Shown: positions 35,639-43,673 of the stretch, one piece after another | Position numbering within the stretch: position 1 is the first letter of the stretch | Layout of the letters: every line of letters begins with the position of its first letter | Assembly (NCBI GenBank): GCA_038874435.1 | Contig: JAVZCK010000004.1 | Location: 62,001 to 126,000 of the forward strand | From: Thermoplasmata archaeon | GTDB lineage: Archaea > Thermoplasmatota > Thermoplasmata > Lutacidiplasmatales > SKW197 | Reading direction: 5' to 3' | Length of the DNA: 64,000 nt | Translations under genes and position numbers: made by a program | The notes under the pieces: model-generated | What the model saw: only the letters and a program-made list of their open reading frames with translations | Told to the model about the DNA's origin: nothing | Database searches by the model: none

Positions 35639-36503
35639 AGTGAAAATAAACAGAAGCGTGGCTGTAATTCTTGCCTTTGCGTTCTTTGTGTGCGCTTGTG
35701 GAATGCTTGGCTACGCCGTGCTCAACCTCTCGCTTCAGGATGAAATGCTTCCACCAGATGCCCCGCAGAGAAATGAGACGGTAAGTCCCCAGGCACCTGC
35801 AATAAACATGAATGTTTGCCTCTTAATCTACTGGCTCTTCCTAGGGTTTGGTATCGTGGGAATTTTCTATCTGGTTGCGATGCGCAGGGGAAGAGAGGTG
35901 ATGCATGCCTTCTTTGGTGCGTTGCTGGCTGTACTTATCCTCATAGGTATTCTTTATGTGATGGCTGTGAACAATACGCAGGAAAACACTGGTGAAAATA
36001 TCACATCGAATTCAACAGGGACACCAGGAAACACACCATTGCCAAAGACCTCAACAACACCACCGCTTATCTCAATGCTTCTTGTGGCAGGGATGTTTGT
36101 GCTCATTGCTGTTATTATTGTTACTCTTCTTTTTTCCTATCTTTCTTCGAGGACAGGGAGAGGAACTGGGAAGGTAGAGCCATTTAATCTGGATTTCGCA
36201 AAGGCGATTGATGAAGGAATTGCGTTGTTTGAAACAGGGGTTTCTGCGAGAGATGCAATCATAAGATGCTACAGAAGAATGACTGAACTTCTGGCTGCAC
36301 ATGGTGTAAAAGATGCCCTTTACCTAACTCCAAGGGAATTTAAGGAGGAAGTCCATGCAAAAATGGGCTTTGAAAGTAAAAATCTGGATGCGTTGGTGGA
36401 GCTTTTTGAGACAGCAAGGTATAGCAGTCATCCAATTGGAGAGGCAGAAAGGGAGCAGGCTCTGGGGGCATTGAAAGGGCTTAGGAAGGAGGTGGAAGGT
36501 TGA
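35631..36503 (+). CDS. Membrane protein with C-terminal DUF4129 domain
   Basis: 290 residues with GTG start (a second GTG lies nine bases downstream). Four hydrophobic segments at about 8-30, 62-80, 88-112 and 145-168 alternate with extracellular Pro/Asn/Thr-rich loops ([20 protein letters not shown]). The cytoplasmic tail from [20 protein letters not shown] to [20 protein letters not shown] is a standard DUF4129. Such proteins normally lie with MoxR-type ATPases, DUF58 proteins and transglutaminase-like proteins. Here those partners are missing and the cluster is truncated to this gene plus one small membrane protein. Confidence 0.8.
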   Translation: MFKVKINRSVAVILAFAFFVCACGMLGYAVLNLSLQDEMLPPDAPQRNETVSPQAPAINMNVCLLIYWLFLGFGIVGIFYLVAMRRGREVMHAFFGALLAVLILIGILYVMAVNNTQENTGENITSNSTGTPGNTPLPKTSTTPPLISMLLVAGMFVLIAVIIVTLLFSYLSSRTGRGTGKVEPFNLDFAKAIDEGIALFETGVSARDAIIRCYRRMTELLAAHGVKDALYLTPREFKEEVHAKMGFESKNLDALVELFETARYSSHPIGEAEREQALGALKGLRKEVEG

Positions 36504-36961
36504 AGGAGCACAAACTCCTCACTGTGATTTTCTTCATTGCCATTTTCTTCGGTGTGCTCTCACCATTCGTGTATTATGCACAATACAGCGGGATTGTTCA
36601 GCTTGGTTTTATTGCATTCACAGCCCTTATTGGCGTGTTTCTAGTTTATTACTACGGTTTCCATACTTCTAGTGAGGAGCGAGAGGAGGCAAGAAGAAGC
36701 GAGCGTTGGGAAAGGTTTGACAAGACCGCAGAGCGGGCATTGCAGGGCTACACATTGAGCCAGAATATTCTAAAAGACAGCGTGCTTGAGGCCTACATGC
36801 GGCTTTACAGTGTGAAGGAGCCAAAACAGCTGCGGGGCTTTGTGGATGATGACATTCTGAAATTTCTGATGCGCAAGCCAGAGAAGATTCGGATAAAAAG
36901 GAGCGGTGAAGAGTTCTACCAGATGATGATGAGGGTGTTCAGAGAGGAGGGTGTAGAATGA
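36500..36961 (+). CDS. Two-helix membrane protein accompanying DUF4129 protein
   Basis: 153 residues starting with TTG 36500, which overlaps the stop of the preceding gene. Two membrane helices at about 7-27 and 32-52 are followed by a charged cytoplasmic tail of 100 residues (SEEREEARRSERWERFDKTA). I do not recognise the family; it has the position and size of the small helical protein that often follows DUF4129 genes. It overlaps the DNA methyltransferase gene by four bases (ATGA), so the two are translationally coupled. Confidence 0.7.
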   Translation: MKEHKLLTVIFFIAIFFGVLSPFVYYAQYSGIVQLGFIAFTALIGVFLVYYYGFHTSSEEREEARRSERWERFDKTAERALQGYTLSQNILKDSVLEAYMRLYSVKEPKQLRGFVDDDILKFLMRKPEKIRIKRSGEEFYQMMMRVFREEGVE

Positions 36962-38259
36962 GCGTTACTAGGAAGAAAGATATATGTGATCAAGTATATT
37001 CGAATCTGATGCCAAACAGTGATGTAATTGTGGATAAACCTATTAGGGGATTTCTATTCTTCTGCACAAACAGGAGCGAGGAAGAATGTTTCTCTAGAAT
37101 GTTGTTTGGAACAGAAAAGCAGTATGGTCCTGTGGTTATAAGAATCAGAAAAGACGACCTCCTGTTTTTGATTAACATAGATATGGATGCTCTCTATGGC
37201 GTTTTCAAAGCTGCCTCTGATGGAGGTTTCAAACTATTTCCAGAAGCATGGGGTGGCAAATACCCATACCAGGTGAAAATTGAACAAATAGGAAAAATAA
37301 TTAAATTGAAAGATGCAAATAAAATACTAAAAAATTTTGAAATAAGAAGAAATACACCGCTATTTGGCAAAAAGCTGTTAAAATTCCTTGATTTGTTTGC
37401 ATCTAAATCCCCACTACTGGAAGACATAGAGAGCTGGGATGCTCAGACAACGAAACTTATTCTAAGGGAGAGATCGCGGGTAAAAGAAAGGATGGATATC
37501 CAAGACATTGAAGATGAGATTCCACTCCTTGAAAGCACCACATTCTGGGATTTTCCAAAGCAGAGCTATGGTCTTACACCAAAAGGGAACAATAAGTACC
37601 CTGGTGTTACTCCGGCACTGATTATCTACAATTTGATATGGAGGTATACAGAACCTGGAGACCTTATAGTAGACCCAATGGCTGGAAGTGGCACAACTCT
37701 GGATGTGTGTAACGAGGAAAAGCGGAGATGCATCTGCTATGACATTGCCCCCACAAGACCAGAAATAATTCAAAACGATGCGAGAAAAATTCCTCTGGAA
37801 GACAATTCAGTTGACATGGTGTTTATTGATTCACCCTACGGAGACAACATTAGATACAATGAGCATCCTGACTGCATAGGCAAAATTTCTTGTGAAACCG
37901 CAGAATTTTACGATGAACTTGAAAAAGTGATTAAAGAGTGCTATCGCATATTGAAACCTGGTAAAGTTCTTGGCTGGCTGATAGGAGACCAGTGGGTCAA
38001 GAAGAAGTTTACACCAGTTGGTTTTCTGATATATGAACGTCTTTGCAAATACTTTGAGCCAGTTGACATAATTTGTGTGGCAAGGAGAGGACAAGCATCG
38101 CACACGGATGTGTGGCATAACAGAGCAAGACGATTCAATTTCTTTCTGAGGGGATTTAAGTATCTGATAATAGTAAGGAAGCAAGGGGTGGAGAAAAGCA
38201 AAATTGCCAAGTCTAGAAAAATAACATGGACATTTTATGAAAGAGGAAAATTATCATAG
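36958..38259 (+). CDS. DNA methyltransferase with N-terminal DCD-like domain
   Basis: 433 residues. Residues 30-147 read as a DCD-like (PUA/EVE-superfamily) domain: RGFLFFCTNRSEEECFSRML, FG, then LLFLINIDMDALYGVFKAAS, and EAWGGKYPYQVKIEQ. This is the succession of conserved positions known from plant DCD proteins. Residues 215-430 are an amino-methyltransferase: SAM motif I DPMAGSGTT (239-247) and the catalytic DSPYGDN (291-297), a variant of (D/N/S)PP(Y/F), in the order I then IV. It probably methylates adenine N6 or cytosine N4 in the recognition site of the neighbouring endonuclease. The DCD-like part may recognise DNA or a modified base. The ATG overlaps the stop of a membrane protein gene, which is unusual for a modification gene. 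Confidence 0.8.
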   Translation: MSVTRKKDICDQVYSNLMPNSDVIVDKPIRGFLFFCTNRSEEECFSRMLFGTEKQYGPVVIRIRKDDLLFLINIDMDALYGVFKAASDGGFKLFPEAWGGKYPYQVKIEQIGKIIKLKDANKILKNFEIRRNTPLFGKKLLKFLDLFASKSPLLEDIESWDAQTTKLILRERSRVKERMDIQDIEDEIPLLESTTFWDFPKQSYGLTPKGNNKYPGVTPALIIYNLIWRYTEPGDLIVDPMAGSGTTLDVCNEEKRRCICYDIAPTRPEIIQNDARKIPLEDNSVDMVFIDSPYGDNIRYNEHPDCIGKISCETAEFYDELEKVIKECYRILKPGKVLGWLIGDQWVKKKFTPVGFLIYERLCKYFEPVDIICVARRGQASHTDVWHNRARRFNFFLRGFKYLIIVRKQGVEKSKIAKSRKITWTFYERGKLS

Positions 38260-38270
38260 GAGGAGTTAAG

Positions 38271-38966
38271 ATGAAATTTGAGGACTTATTAACACTGTAT
38301 GAAGGAATGAGACAAAAGTACGGTAATGAGACATACAAGCACATCTCAGAATTGTTCTCATTAGCAAAAGAAATGCATAAAAACGACTGGAAAAGAAGTC
38401 CGACGCCACAGGGTGATCATGAACAATCTTGGCGTGCATTCAAAGGAAAAAACTTTGAGAAACTGATAATGTATGTTATTAAGAAAGAAGTTGAAGGACT
38501 TGGGTTGAAAGTGGTTGAGGGAAACATTTTAGAAAGAACCACATCAATCAATCTCTCGAAAGAGCTTAGCCTGGTAAAAAGAAATCTACTTATAGATTAT
38601 GGAGAGTTTGGTGCCCATTTGCCAGATGTGGATATAGTAATTTATCATCCTGTTTCTCTCCGACCACTTGCAGTAATTTCGACTAAGATCACTCTGAGAG
38701 AGAGGATTGCTCAAACTGGATACTGGAAATTAAAGCTGATGCAGGATGAAGTTACAAGACATATTAAGGTATTTTTCATTACTCCAGATGAAGATGGCAC
38801 ATTAAAGGCGAAGAAGCCCACAAAGAAGGGACGTGCAATTGTTGAGGTAGATACAGATGGAAGCTATGTAATGAGTGAAGAAAAAATAGAAGAAAGTGAT
38901 AAAGTAAAGATGTTTGACAAATTTATTGAGGACTTAAAAAAATTGGTGGAAAAAGGTTCTATTTAA
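38271..38966 (+). CDS. Type II restriction endonuclease, BsaWI-like
   Basis: 231 residues, preceded by AGGAGGAG. Near 112-150 it has GAHLPDVDIVIYHPVSLRPL followed by AVISTKITLRERIAQTGYWK. The P118-D119 and S137-T-K139 pair with downstream E144 fits the catalytic layout of the CCGG-type PD-(D/E)xK enzymes, in which Ser replaces the usual acidic residue before x-Lys. The phrase STKITLRERIAQT is shared with BsaWI-like enzymes. It probably cuts a CCGG-containing site. It follows the methyltransferase gene by 11 bases and is convergent with cdc48. Specificity cannot be read from sequence. Confidence 0.75.
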   Translation: MKFEDLLTLYEGMRQKYGNETYKHISELFSLAKEMHKNDWKRSPTPQGDHEQSWRAFKGKNFEKLIMYVIKKEVEGLGLKVVEGNILERTTSINLSKELSLVKRNLLIDYGEFGAHLPDVDIVIYHPVSLRPLAVISTKITLRERIAQTGYWKLKLMQDEVTRHIKVFFITPDEDGTLKAKKPTKKGRAIVEVDTDGSYVMSEEKIEESDKVKMFDKFIEDLKKLVEKGSI

Positions 38967-38977
38967 ATGGTTTTATT

Positions 38978-41170
38978 TTACTCTCTTTTCCTGAAGTTCT
39001 CGCACATTCTGGTGTAGCGTTCCACCTCCTGTTTTGAGAGCGGTTTCACCTGTTTCAACGCCTCCTCAAAGTGCTTCATTTTCACTTTAACATCCTTCAG
39101 TTTTGCCTCATCCACCTTGCCATTGTTCTCGTTGAGATACTCTCTCATCGCAAGATAGCTGGCTTTCTGTACTACCGCAGCAAGGTCTGCACCATTGTAA
39201 TTCTCAGTCATCTCCACAATTTTCTCAAGTTTGACATCATCCGCAAGTGGCATGTTCTTTGTATGAATCCTAAGGATACTGAGCCGCTCATCTTTGCCAG
39301 GCATCGGCACATACACCAATCTATCAAATCTTCCAGGGCGGAGAATCGCAGGGTCAATTATGTCTGGGCGATTCGTTGCTGCAATCACCACCACATTGTG
39401 CAATTCCTCAATTCCATCAAGCTCTGAGAGCATCTGGCTTATAACTCTCTCTGTGACATGGGAATCGCAACTCTGGCCTCGCACTGGCACGATTGCATCA
39501 ATCTCATCAAAGAAGATGATGCATGGCGCAGCTGTCTTTGCCTTCCTGAAGGTTTCCCGCACCGCTTTTTCGCTCTCGCCCACCCATTTTGAGAGGAACT
39601 CTGGGCCCTTCACAGAGATAAAGTTTGCCTCGCTTTCAGTGGCAACTGCCTTTGCAAGCAAGGTCTTGCCAGTGCCTGGTGGTCCGTAAAGCAGAATGCC
39701 TTTTGGCGGTTTTGTGTTGAAATGTTTGAACAAGGTAGGATACTTCAGTGGCCATTCCACTGCTTCCTTCAATTCTTCCTTCTGGGCATCAAGCCCTCCA
39801 ATGTCATCCCAATGTACATTCGGGCGTTCAATCAGCACCTCCCGCAATGTAGATGGTTCCATCTCTCTGAATGCGGCAATGAAATCCTCTTTCGTAACTT
39901 TGATTGTGTTCAGTGTCTGCACTGGGATTTTTTCGCTCTCCATATCAATGTTTGGCAGTATTCTCCTCAGCGCTTTCATTCCTGCTTCCTTCACGAGTGC
40001 AGCAAGGTCTGCGCCAGAGTAGCCATGGGTTAGGTCTGCAAGTGCAGAGAGGTCCACATCTTCTGAGAGTGGCATTCCCCTTGTGTGAATCTGCAGAATT
40101 TCAAGCCGTGCATCCCTATTAGGAATTCCAAGTTCAATCTCTCTATCGAATCTACCAGGTCTTCTCAGTGCTGGGTCAAGGGCATTGGGCCTGTTTGTAG
40201 CACCTATTACCACTACTCTGCCCCTGCTCTTCAGCCCATCCATCAAGGCAAGCAACTGGGCAACAACTCTGGTTTCCACCTCACCTTTGATGTCATCCCT
40301 CTTTGGAGCAATTGAGTCAATTTCGTCGATGAAAATTATTGATGGTGCGTTTTCCTCTGCCTCTTTGAAAATCTCTCTCAAATTTTCCTCGCTCTGGCCA
40401 TAGAACTTGCTCATAATTTCAGGACCGCTGATTGAGTAGAAGTTGGCGTTGGTTTCGTTAGCAACTGCTTTTGCAAGCAATGTCTTGCCAGTGCCTGGAG
40501 GACCATGGAGCAGCACACCTTTTGGTGCCTCTATACCCAAACGGTCAAAGAGTTCTGGGTGGCGAAGTGGGAGCTCTATCATCTCCCTTACTTTCTTAAT
40601 TTCTTCCTTGAGCCCACCTATGTCTTCGTAGCTAACCCTGCTCACTCCTACCTCTTTTTCCTTCGCAATTTTCTCGCTTACCTCTACTTCTGTGCTTCCG
40701 TTTATCATCACCACATCTGTGGAAGGAGAATAGGAAGTGACAATGAGCGTGACCTTTCTACCCATGAGGTTAAGTTCAACAGCATCGCCCTTGGTGAGCA
40801 CTCTCCCTTCCAGTATCTGGGATAGATACTCAGCACCGAAGATTCTTATCGGTTCAGTGGGAGAGAAAACCACTTTAGAGGCCTTTTTCACCTCTGTCTT
40901 CTTCACACTAACTTTGTCATCTATTCCTGCACCAGCATTCTTTCTTGTGATTCCATCCATTCGAATTGTTCCTGTACCTTCATCCTCGGGATAGCTAGGC
41001 CAGACAATGGCTGCAGTTTTCTTTGTGCCCTCGATTATTACTACATCACCTGGCTCAAGTCCGTTGTTTTCCATGTATTCTGTGTCAATTCTGACGATAC
41101 CTCTACCAGCATCCCGCGCAGTCGCTTCAATTACCTTTAAATAATTTTTTTCAGGTGTTTTTACCGACAT
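38978..41170 (-). CDS. cdc48: CDC48/VAT AAA+ unfoldase
   Basis: 730 residues: an N-terminal double-psi barrel plus four-stranded domain (about 1-180), then two AAA+ rings. D1 has [14 protein letters not shown] and [13 protein letters not shown]2 has [14 protein letters not shown] and [12 protein letters not shown], each with the second-region-of-homology RPGRFD. VAT unfolds proteins for the proteasome. The start at 41170 is fixed by AGGAGGTGG at 41176-41184. The C-terminus is not rich in hydrophobic-tyrosine (no obvious HbYX motif), ending in [10 protein letters not shown]. It lies directly downstream of hsp20 on the same strand, consistent with a protein-quality-control pair. Confidence 0.97.
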   Translation of the reverse strand: MSVKTPEKNYLKVIEATARDAGRGIVRIDTEYMENNGLEPGDVVIIEGTKKTAAIVWPSYPEDEGTGTIRMDGITRKNAGAGIDDKVSVKKTEVKKASKVVFSPTEPIRIFGAEYLSQILEGRVLTKGDAVELNLMGRKVTLIVTSYSPSTDVVMINGSTEVEVSEKIAKEKEVGVSRVSYEDIGGLKEEIKKVREMIELPLRHPELFDRLGIEAPKGVLLHGPPGTGKTLLAKAVANETNANFYSISGPEIMSKFYGQSEENLREIFKEAEENAPSIIFIDEIDSIAPKRDDIKGEVETRVVAQLLALMDGLKSRGRVVVIGATNRPNALDPALRRPGRFDREIELGIPNRDARLEILQIHTRGMPLSEDVDLSALADLTHGYSGADLAALVKEAGMKALRRILPNIDMESEKIPVQTLNTIKVTKEDFIAAFREMEPSTLREVLIERPNVHWDDIGGLDAQKEELKEAVEWPLKYPTLFKHFNTKPPKGILLYGPPGTGKTLLAKAVATESEANFISVKGPEFLSKWVGESEKAVRETFRKAKTAAPCIIFFDEIDAIVPVRGQSCDSHVTERVISQMLSELDGIEELHNVVVIAATNRPDIIDPAILRPGRFDRLVYVPMPGKDERLSILRIHTKNMPLADDVKLEKIVEMTENYNGADLAAVVQKASYLAMREYLNENNGKVDEAKLKDVKVKMKHFEEALKQVKPLSKQEVERYTRMCENFRKRE

Positions 41171-41175
41171 TTATA

Positions 41176-41184
41176 CCACCTCCT
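41176..41184 (-). promoter_or_regulatory. Ribosome-binding site of cdc48
   Basis: AGGAGGTGG five bases before ATG 41170; a strong Shine-Dalgarno that fixes the start. Confidence 0.65.
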
Positions 41185-41227
41185 GACAAAAACAAAGGTA
41201 TAACAAAAAGGAGAGAAGGAAAAGTGT

Positions 41228-41746
41228 TTACTCAATGTTCACCTTTACCTTCTTTTTCTCAGTGGGGTTTTTCTTTGGCAGGATGATTTCAAGGACACCA
41301 TTGTTCAGTTTTGATGTAGCTTTATCAGGAACAATATCCTCTGGTAGCTCAATGCATCTGTAGAATTTTCTGTAGCTGCGTTCCCTGTGAACCACATTGC
41401 CCTCTGTGCTCTCGGTTTCTGTGCCCGTCTCTGAAGAAATTTCTAGAGTATTCCCTGAAATTGAGACATCAATCTTGTCCTTCGTTGCGCCAGGCATTTC
41501 TGCAATTACCTTGAATTCTTTGCCTGTGTCAATCATGTCCACAAATGGAGCTCTTATTTCTGGTTCTCTCATTTCTTTTCTGAATGTGAATGGTGACCTG
41601 AATGCCATCTCAAAGAAAGCGCGTTCGAAGTTTCTCATTGCTCTCTCGAATTCTTCAAATGGGTCGTAGAAGTCCCTGCCCACAATGTCTGCATCCTTCT
41701 TTCGAATTTCAATTTTGTTTTCATCATCTTTCTTTCTTCCAAACAT
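41228..41746 (-). CDS. Small heat-shock protein (Hsp20/alpha-crystallin)
   Basis: About 172 residues. The alpha-crystallin domain spans about 65-165 with the signature FKVIAEMPGATKDKIDVSIS and the closing strand KLNNGVLEIILPKK; the C-terminal tail lacks a clear IxI motif (KKKVKVNIE). An ATP-independent holdase. ATG 41746 is fixed by GGAGGTGA at 41752-41759; the upstream ATG 41761 is less suitable. A TATA at 41808-41816 indicates a leader of about 40 bases. Just upstream of cdc48. Confidence 0.93.
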   Translation of the reverse strand: MFGRKKDDENKIEIRKKDADIVGRDFYDPFEEFERAMRNFERAFFEMAFRSPFTFRKEMREPEIRAPFVDMIDTGKEFKVIAEMPGATKDKIDVSISGNTLEISSETGTETESTEGNVVHRERSYRKFYRCIELPEDIVPDKATSKLNNGVLEIILPKKNPTEKKKVKVNIE

Positions 41747-41751
41747 GTGTA

Positions 41752-41816
41752 TCACCTCCAAGTTGTTAACCTTTGTTTGTCATCATAAAAGAGTATGTAA
41801 GCACTACTATATAAAT
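41752..41816 (-). promoter_or_regulatory. Promoter and ribosome-binding site of hsp20
   Basis: TATA-like ATTTATATA at 41808-41816, and GGAGGTGA at 41752-41759 on the minus strand. No clear inverted repeat for a heat-shock repressor is visible between them. Confidence 0.5.
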
Positions 41817-41871
41817 CTTTTGCATTAGTTTCAATGTATATAAAGTTAAGTGGTCAAAAGAAGCACATTTG

Positions 41872-42762
41872 TTATGGATTACCAGGGTTTTTTGCCTTAT
41901 TAAGAATCAAAAATCGTTTTTCCAGATTTGCCTTTACCACATCCTCTGGCATACCCGCAGTTCTCTCCTTTCTTGATAACGCATAAATTAGTTTTTCCAC
42001 ACCTACAAATGTGGGTTCTTTGAGTGTGAGGTTTGCCTCTTTGAATGCCTCTCTCAGCAAATCCATTGCTTGGCTCTCGTTTCCAAAACTTGTTGTGAAG
42101 TCCACCATAATTGCATCAAGGGCACCGTAGAGTGTGCTGGTGTCAACTTCCATTGCCTCAATTGAACGAAGCAATGAGTCGATTATGAAACTTCTGGCAT
42201 CCCTTTTTTCCTCGTCTTCCAGCAGCATCAGAAATGCTACCATGTGCTTGAACCCGACCTCTACATTATCACCAGTTTTAGCACTGGTAAGAAATGCATT
42301 TTTGAGCTTTCCTCCCGCTCCAGAGTGCAGATTTTCATTTGCGATTTTCTGGAGGTCTGCAAAATCAAATTTCCTCTCTGTTATCAGGTCTGCCTTGTTT
42401 GCAAAGAAGATGAGTGGAATTTCTCCAGTAACCTTTTTAAGTGATGGAAGCCAGTATTCCTCCAAGCTGTCAAGTGTTTCCTTTCTTGTGATATCACACA
42501 CCATTATCGCACCCTCAACCCCCTTAAAAGCATTGAAGTGCACACCCCTGTATTCCTTCTGACCCAGAATGTCCCAGATTATGAGATTAACAGAAACTCT
42601 GTCCTCAATTGTTTCCACCACTACCTCCTTCTTCGAAACCCTTGTCCCAATTGTCTGAATGTAACTTTCATCAAACGCATTGTGCACATACCTTGCAATC
42701 AAGCTGGTTTTCCCCACTGCTCCATCACCAAGCAACGCAATTTTCTTCACCAATCTCTTCAT
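41872..42762 (-). CDS. Ras-like small GTPase with C-terminal extension
   Basis: About 296 residues. The N-terminal 175 are a complete Ras-superfamily G domain: G1 LLGDGAVGKTSLIARYV, switch with YIQTIGTRVSKKEV, G3 WDILGQKEYR, and G4 FANKADL. The C-terminal 120 residues form a helical extension (RSFIIDSLLRSIEAMEVDTS) not seen in small GTPases. Archaeal Ras-like proteins may regulate membrane or cytoskeletal processes with roadblock-domain GAPs such as the insertion in the ATPase-TPR protein 3 kb away; that link is speculative. ATG 42762 is preferred to GTG 42780, since a TATA-like TTTTAAT lies about 30 bases from the ATG. Confidence 0.88.
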   Translation of the reverse strand: MKRLVKKIALLGDGAVGKTSLIARYVHNAFDESYIQTIGTRVSKKEVVVETIEDRVSVNLIIWDILGQKEYRGVHFNAFKGVEGAIMVCDITRKETLDSLEEYWLPSLKKVTGEIPLIFFANKADLITERKFDFADLQKIANENLHSGAGGKLKNAFLTSAKTGDNVEVGFKHMVAFLMLLEDEEKRDARSFIIDSLLRSIEAMEVDTSTLYGALDAIMVDFTTSFGNESQAMDLLREAFKEANLTLKEPTFVGVEKLIYALSRKERTAGMPEDVVKANLEKRFLILNKAKNPGNP

Positions 42763-42809
42763 GTTAGGTATATCGCTCACAGAGATTAAAAGGTTGTGAT
42801 TGGCACTAT

Positions 42810-43559
42810 CTAAATGAACGCAACCTCATGCAGATGTCTGGAAAGGAGGGATGCAATTGTTTCATACAGCCCTTCAGTGGAAATTTTCGGCTTTAGATAG
42901 AGGTCTTCTTTTGTTATCAACATTGCGCATGCCTCACAGCCAGAGTAAAAACTAAATGCATAGAGAGATGGGATATAAAAGGAAATTACATTTACATTGT
43001 TTGTTCGTAGATATTTGACATCGTTTTCAAGGATGAGATACGGGGTGTCCACAGACCCAGCTTTTGCCTCGCCAGCTTTAATTTCCTCCATCTCTAGGAT
43101 AGCTCTCAAAAATTTGTGGATACGGTAACTAGCATTGATTTCCTTTCTTCCACCTGTGTAACGATAGGAGGCCCCATCTAGACAAGCCGCACTTCCCACA
43201 AGGAAAATTTTGCCTATGCCTGTACCTATTCCTATTCCCTCAAAAACACCAATGAACATTTTGGCTCCAAGATGTCTAAGTACCTCGATTTCTGTGAGAA
43301 AAGCATGGGCCGGAGGCAGAGCCATGACTATTGACACATCAATTCCAGGCAGATTCGCAAAATAAAGCTGGGCTTCTGCATCATAGAGCCAGTCAGGACT
43401 TCGCTGGGCGTTCAATCCCTCGACAAGCAGTTGATGGAATTTGCGGTTTTCAGTGAGCACAACCACCGGCTTCACGCCCACATCCTCTGCTCTGAGTCGT
43501 TTTTCCTTCAGATATCCAAGCACAAGCTCATCAATTTTCCTTAACGAAGGATTGTACAT
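42810..43559 (-). CDS. Nucleoside phosphorylase-like protein (PNP/UDP superfamily)
   Basis: 249 residues. The fold signals are VKPVVVLTE at the start, EVLRHLGAKMFIGVFEGIGI in the middle, and IFLVGSAACLDGASYRYT, the place where phosphorylases bind phosphate and nucleoside. The ending YETIASLLSRHLHEVAF is typical of a C-terminal helix. Sequence is well diverged from characterised uridine or purine nucleoside phosphorylases, so substrate is unknown. A TATA-like element about 28 bases before ATG 43559 suggests a leaderless mRNA. Codirectional with the GTPase 48 bases downstream. Confidence 0.6.
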   Translation of the reverse strand: MYNPSLRKIDELVLGYLKEKRLRAEDVGVKPVVVLTENRKFHQLLVEGLNAQRSPDWLYDAEAQLYFANLPGIDVSIVMALPPAHAFLTEIEVLRHLGAKMFIGVFEGIGIGTGIGKIFLVGSAACLDGASYRYTGGRKEINASYRIHKFLRAILEMEEIKAGEAKAGSVDTPYLILENDVKYLRTNNVNVISFYIPSLYAFSFYSGCEACAMLITKEDLYLKPKISTEGLYETIASLLSRHLHEVAFI

Positions 43560-43673
43560 TTATGCCTTGATTGGCTCATTGCTATAAAAATTTACGGTGT
43601 GTCCCTGTTGGTTGGGATAAATTAGATAGCTCCTTGACCAATTTTCAAAATAAGGTATCAGCAACTTTATGCT

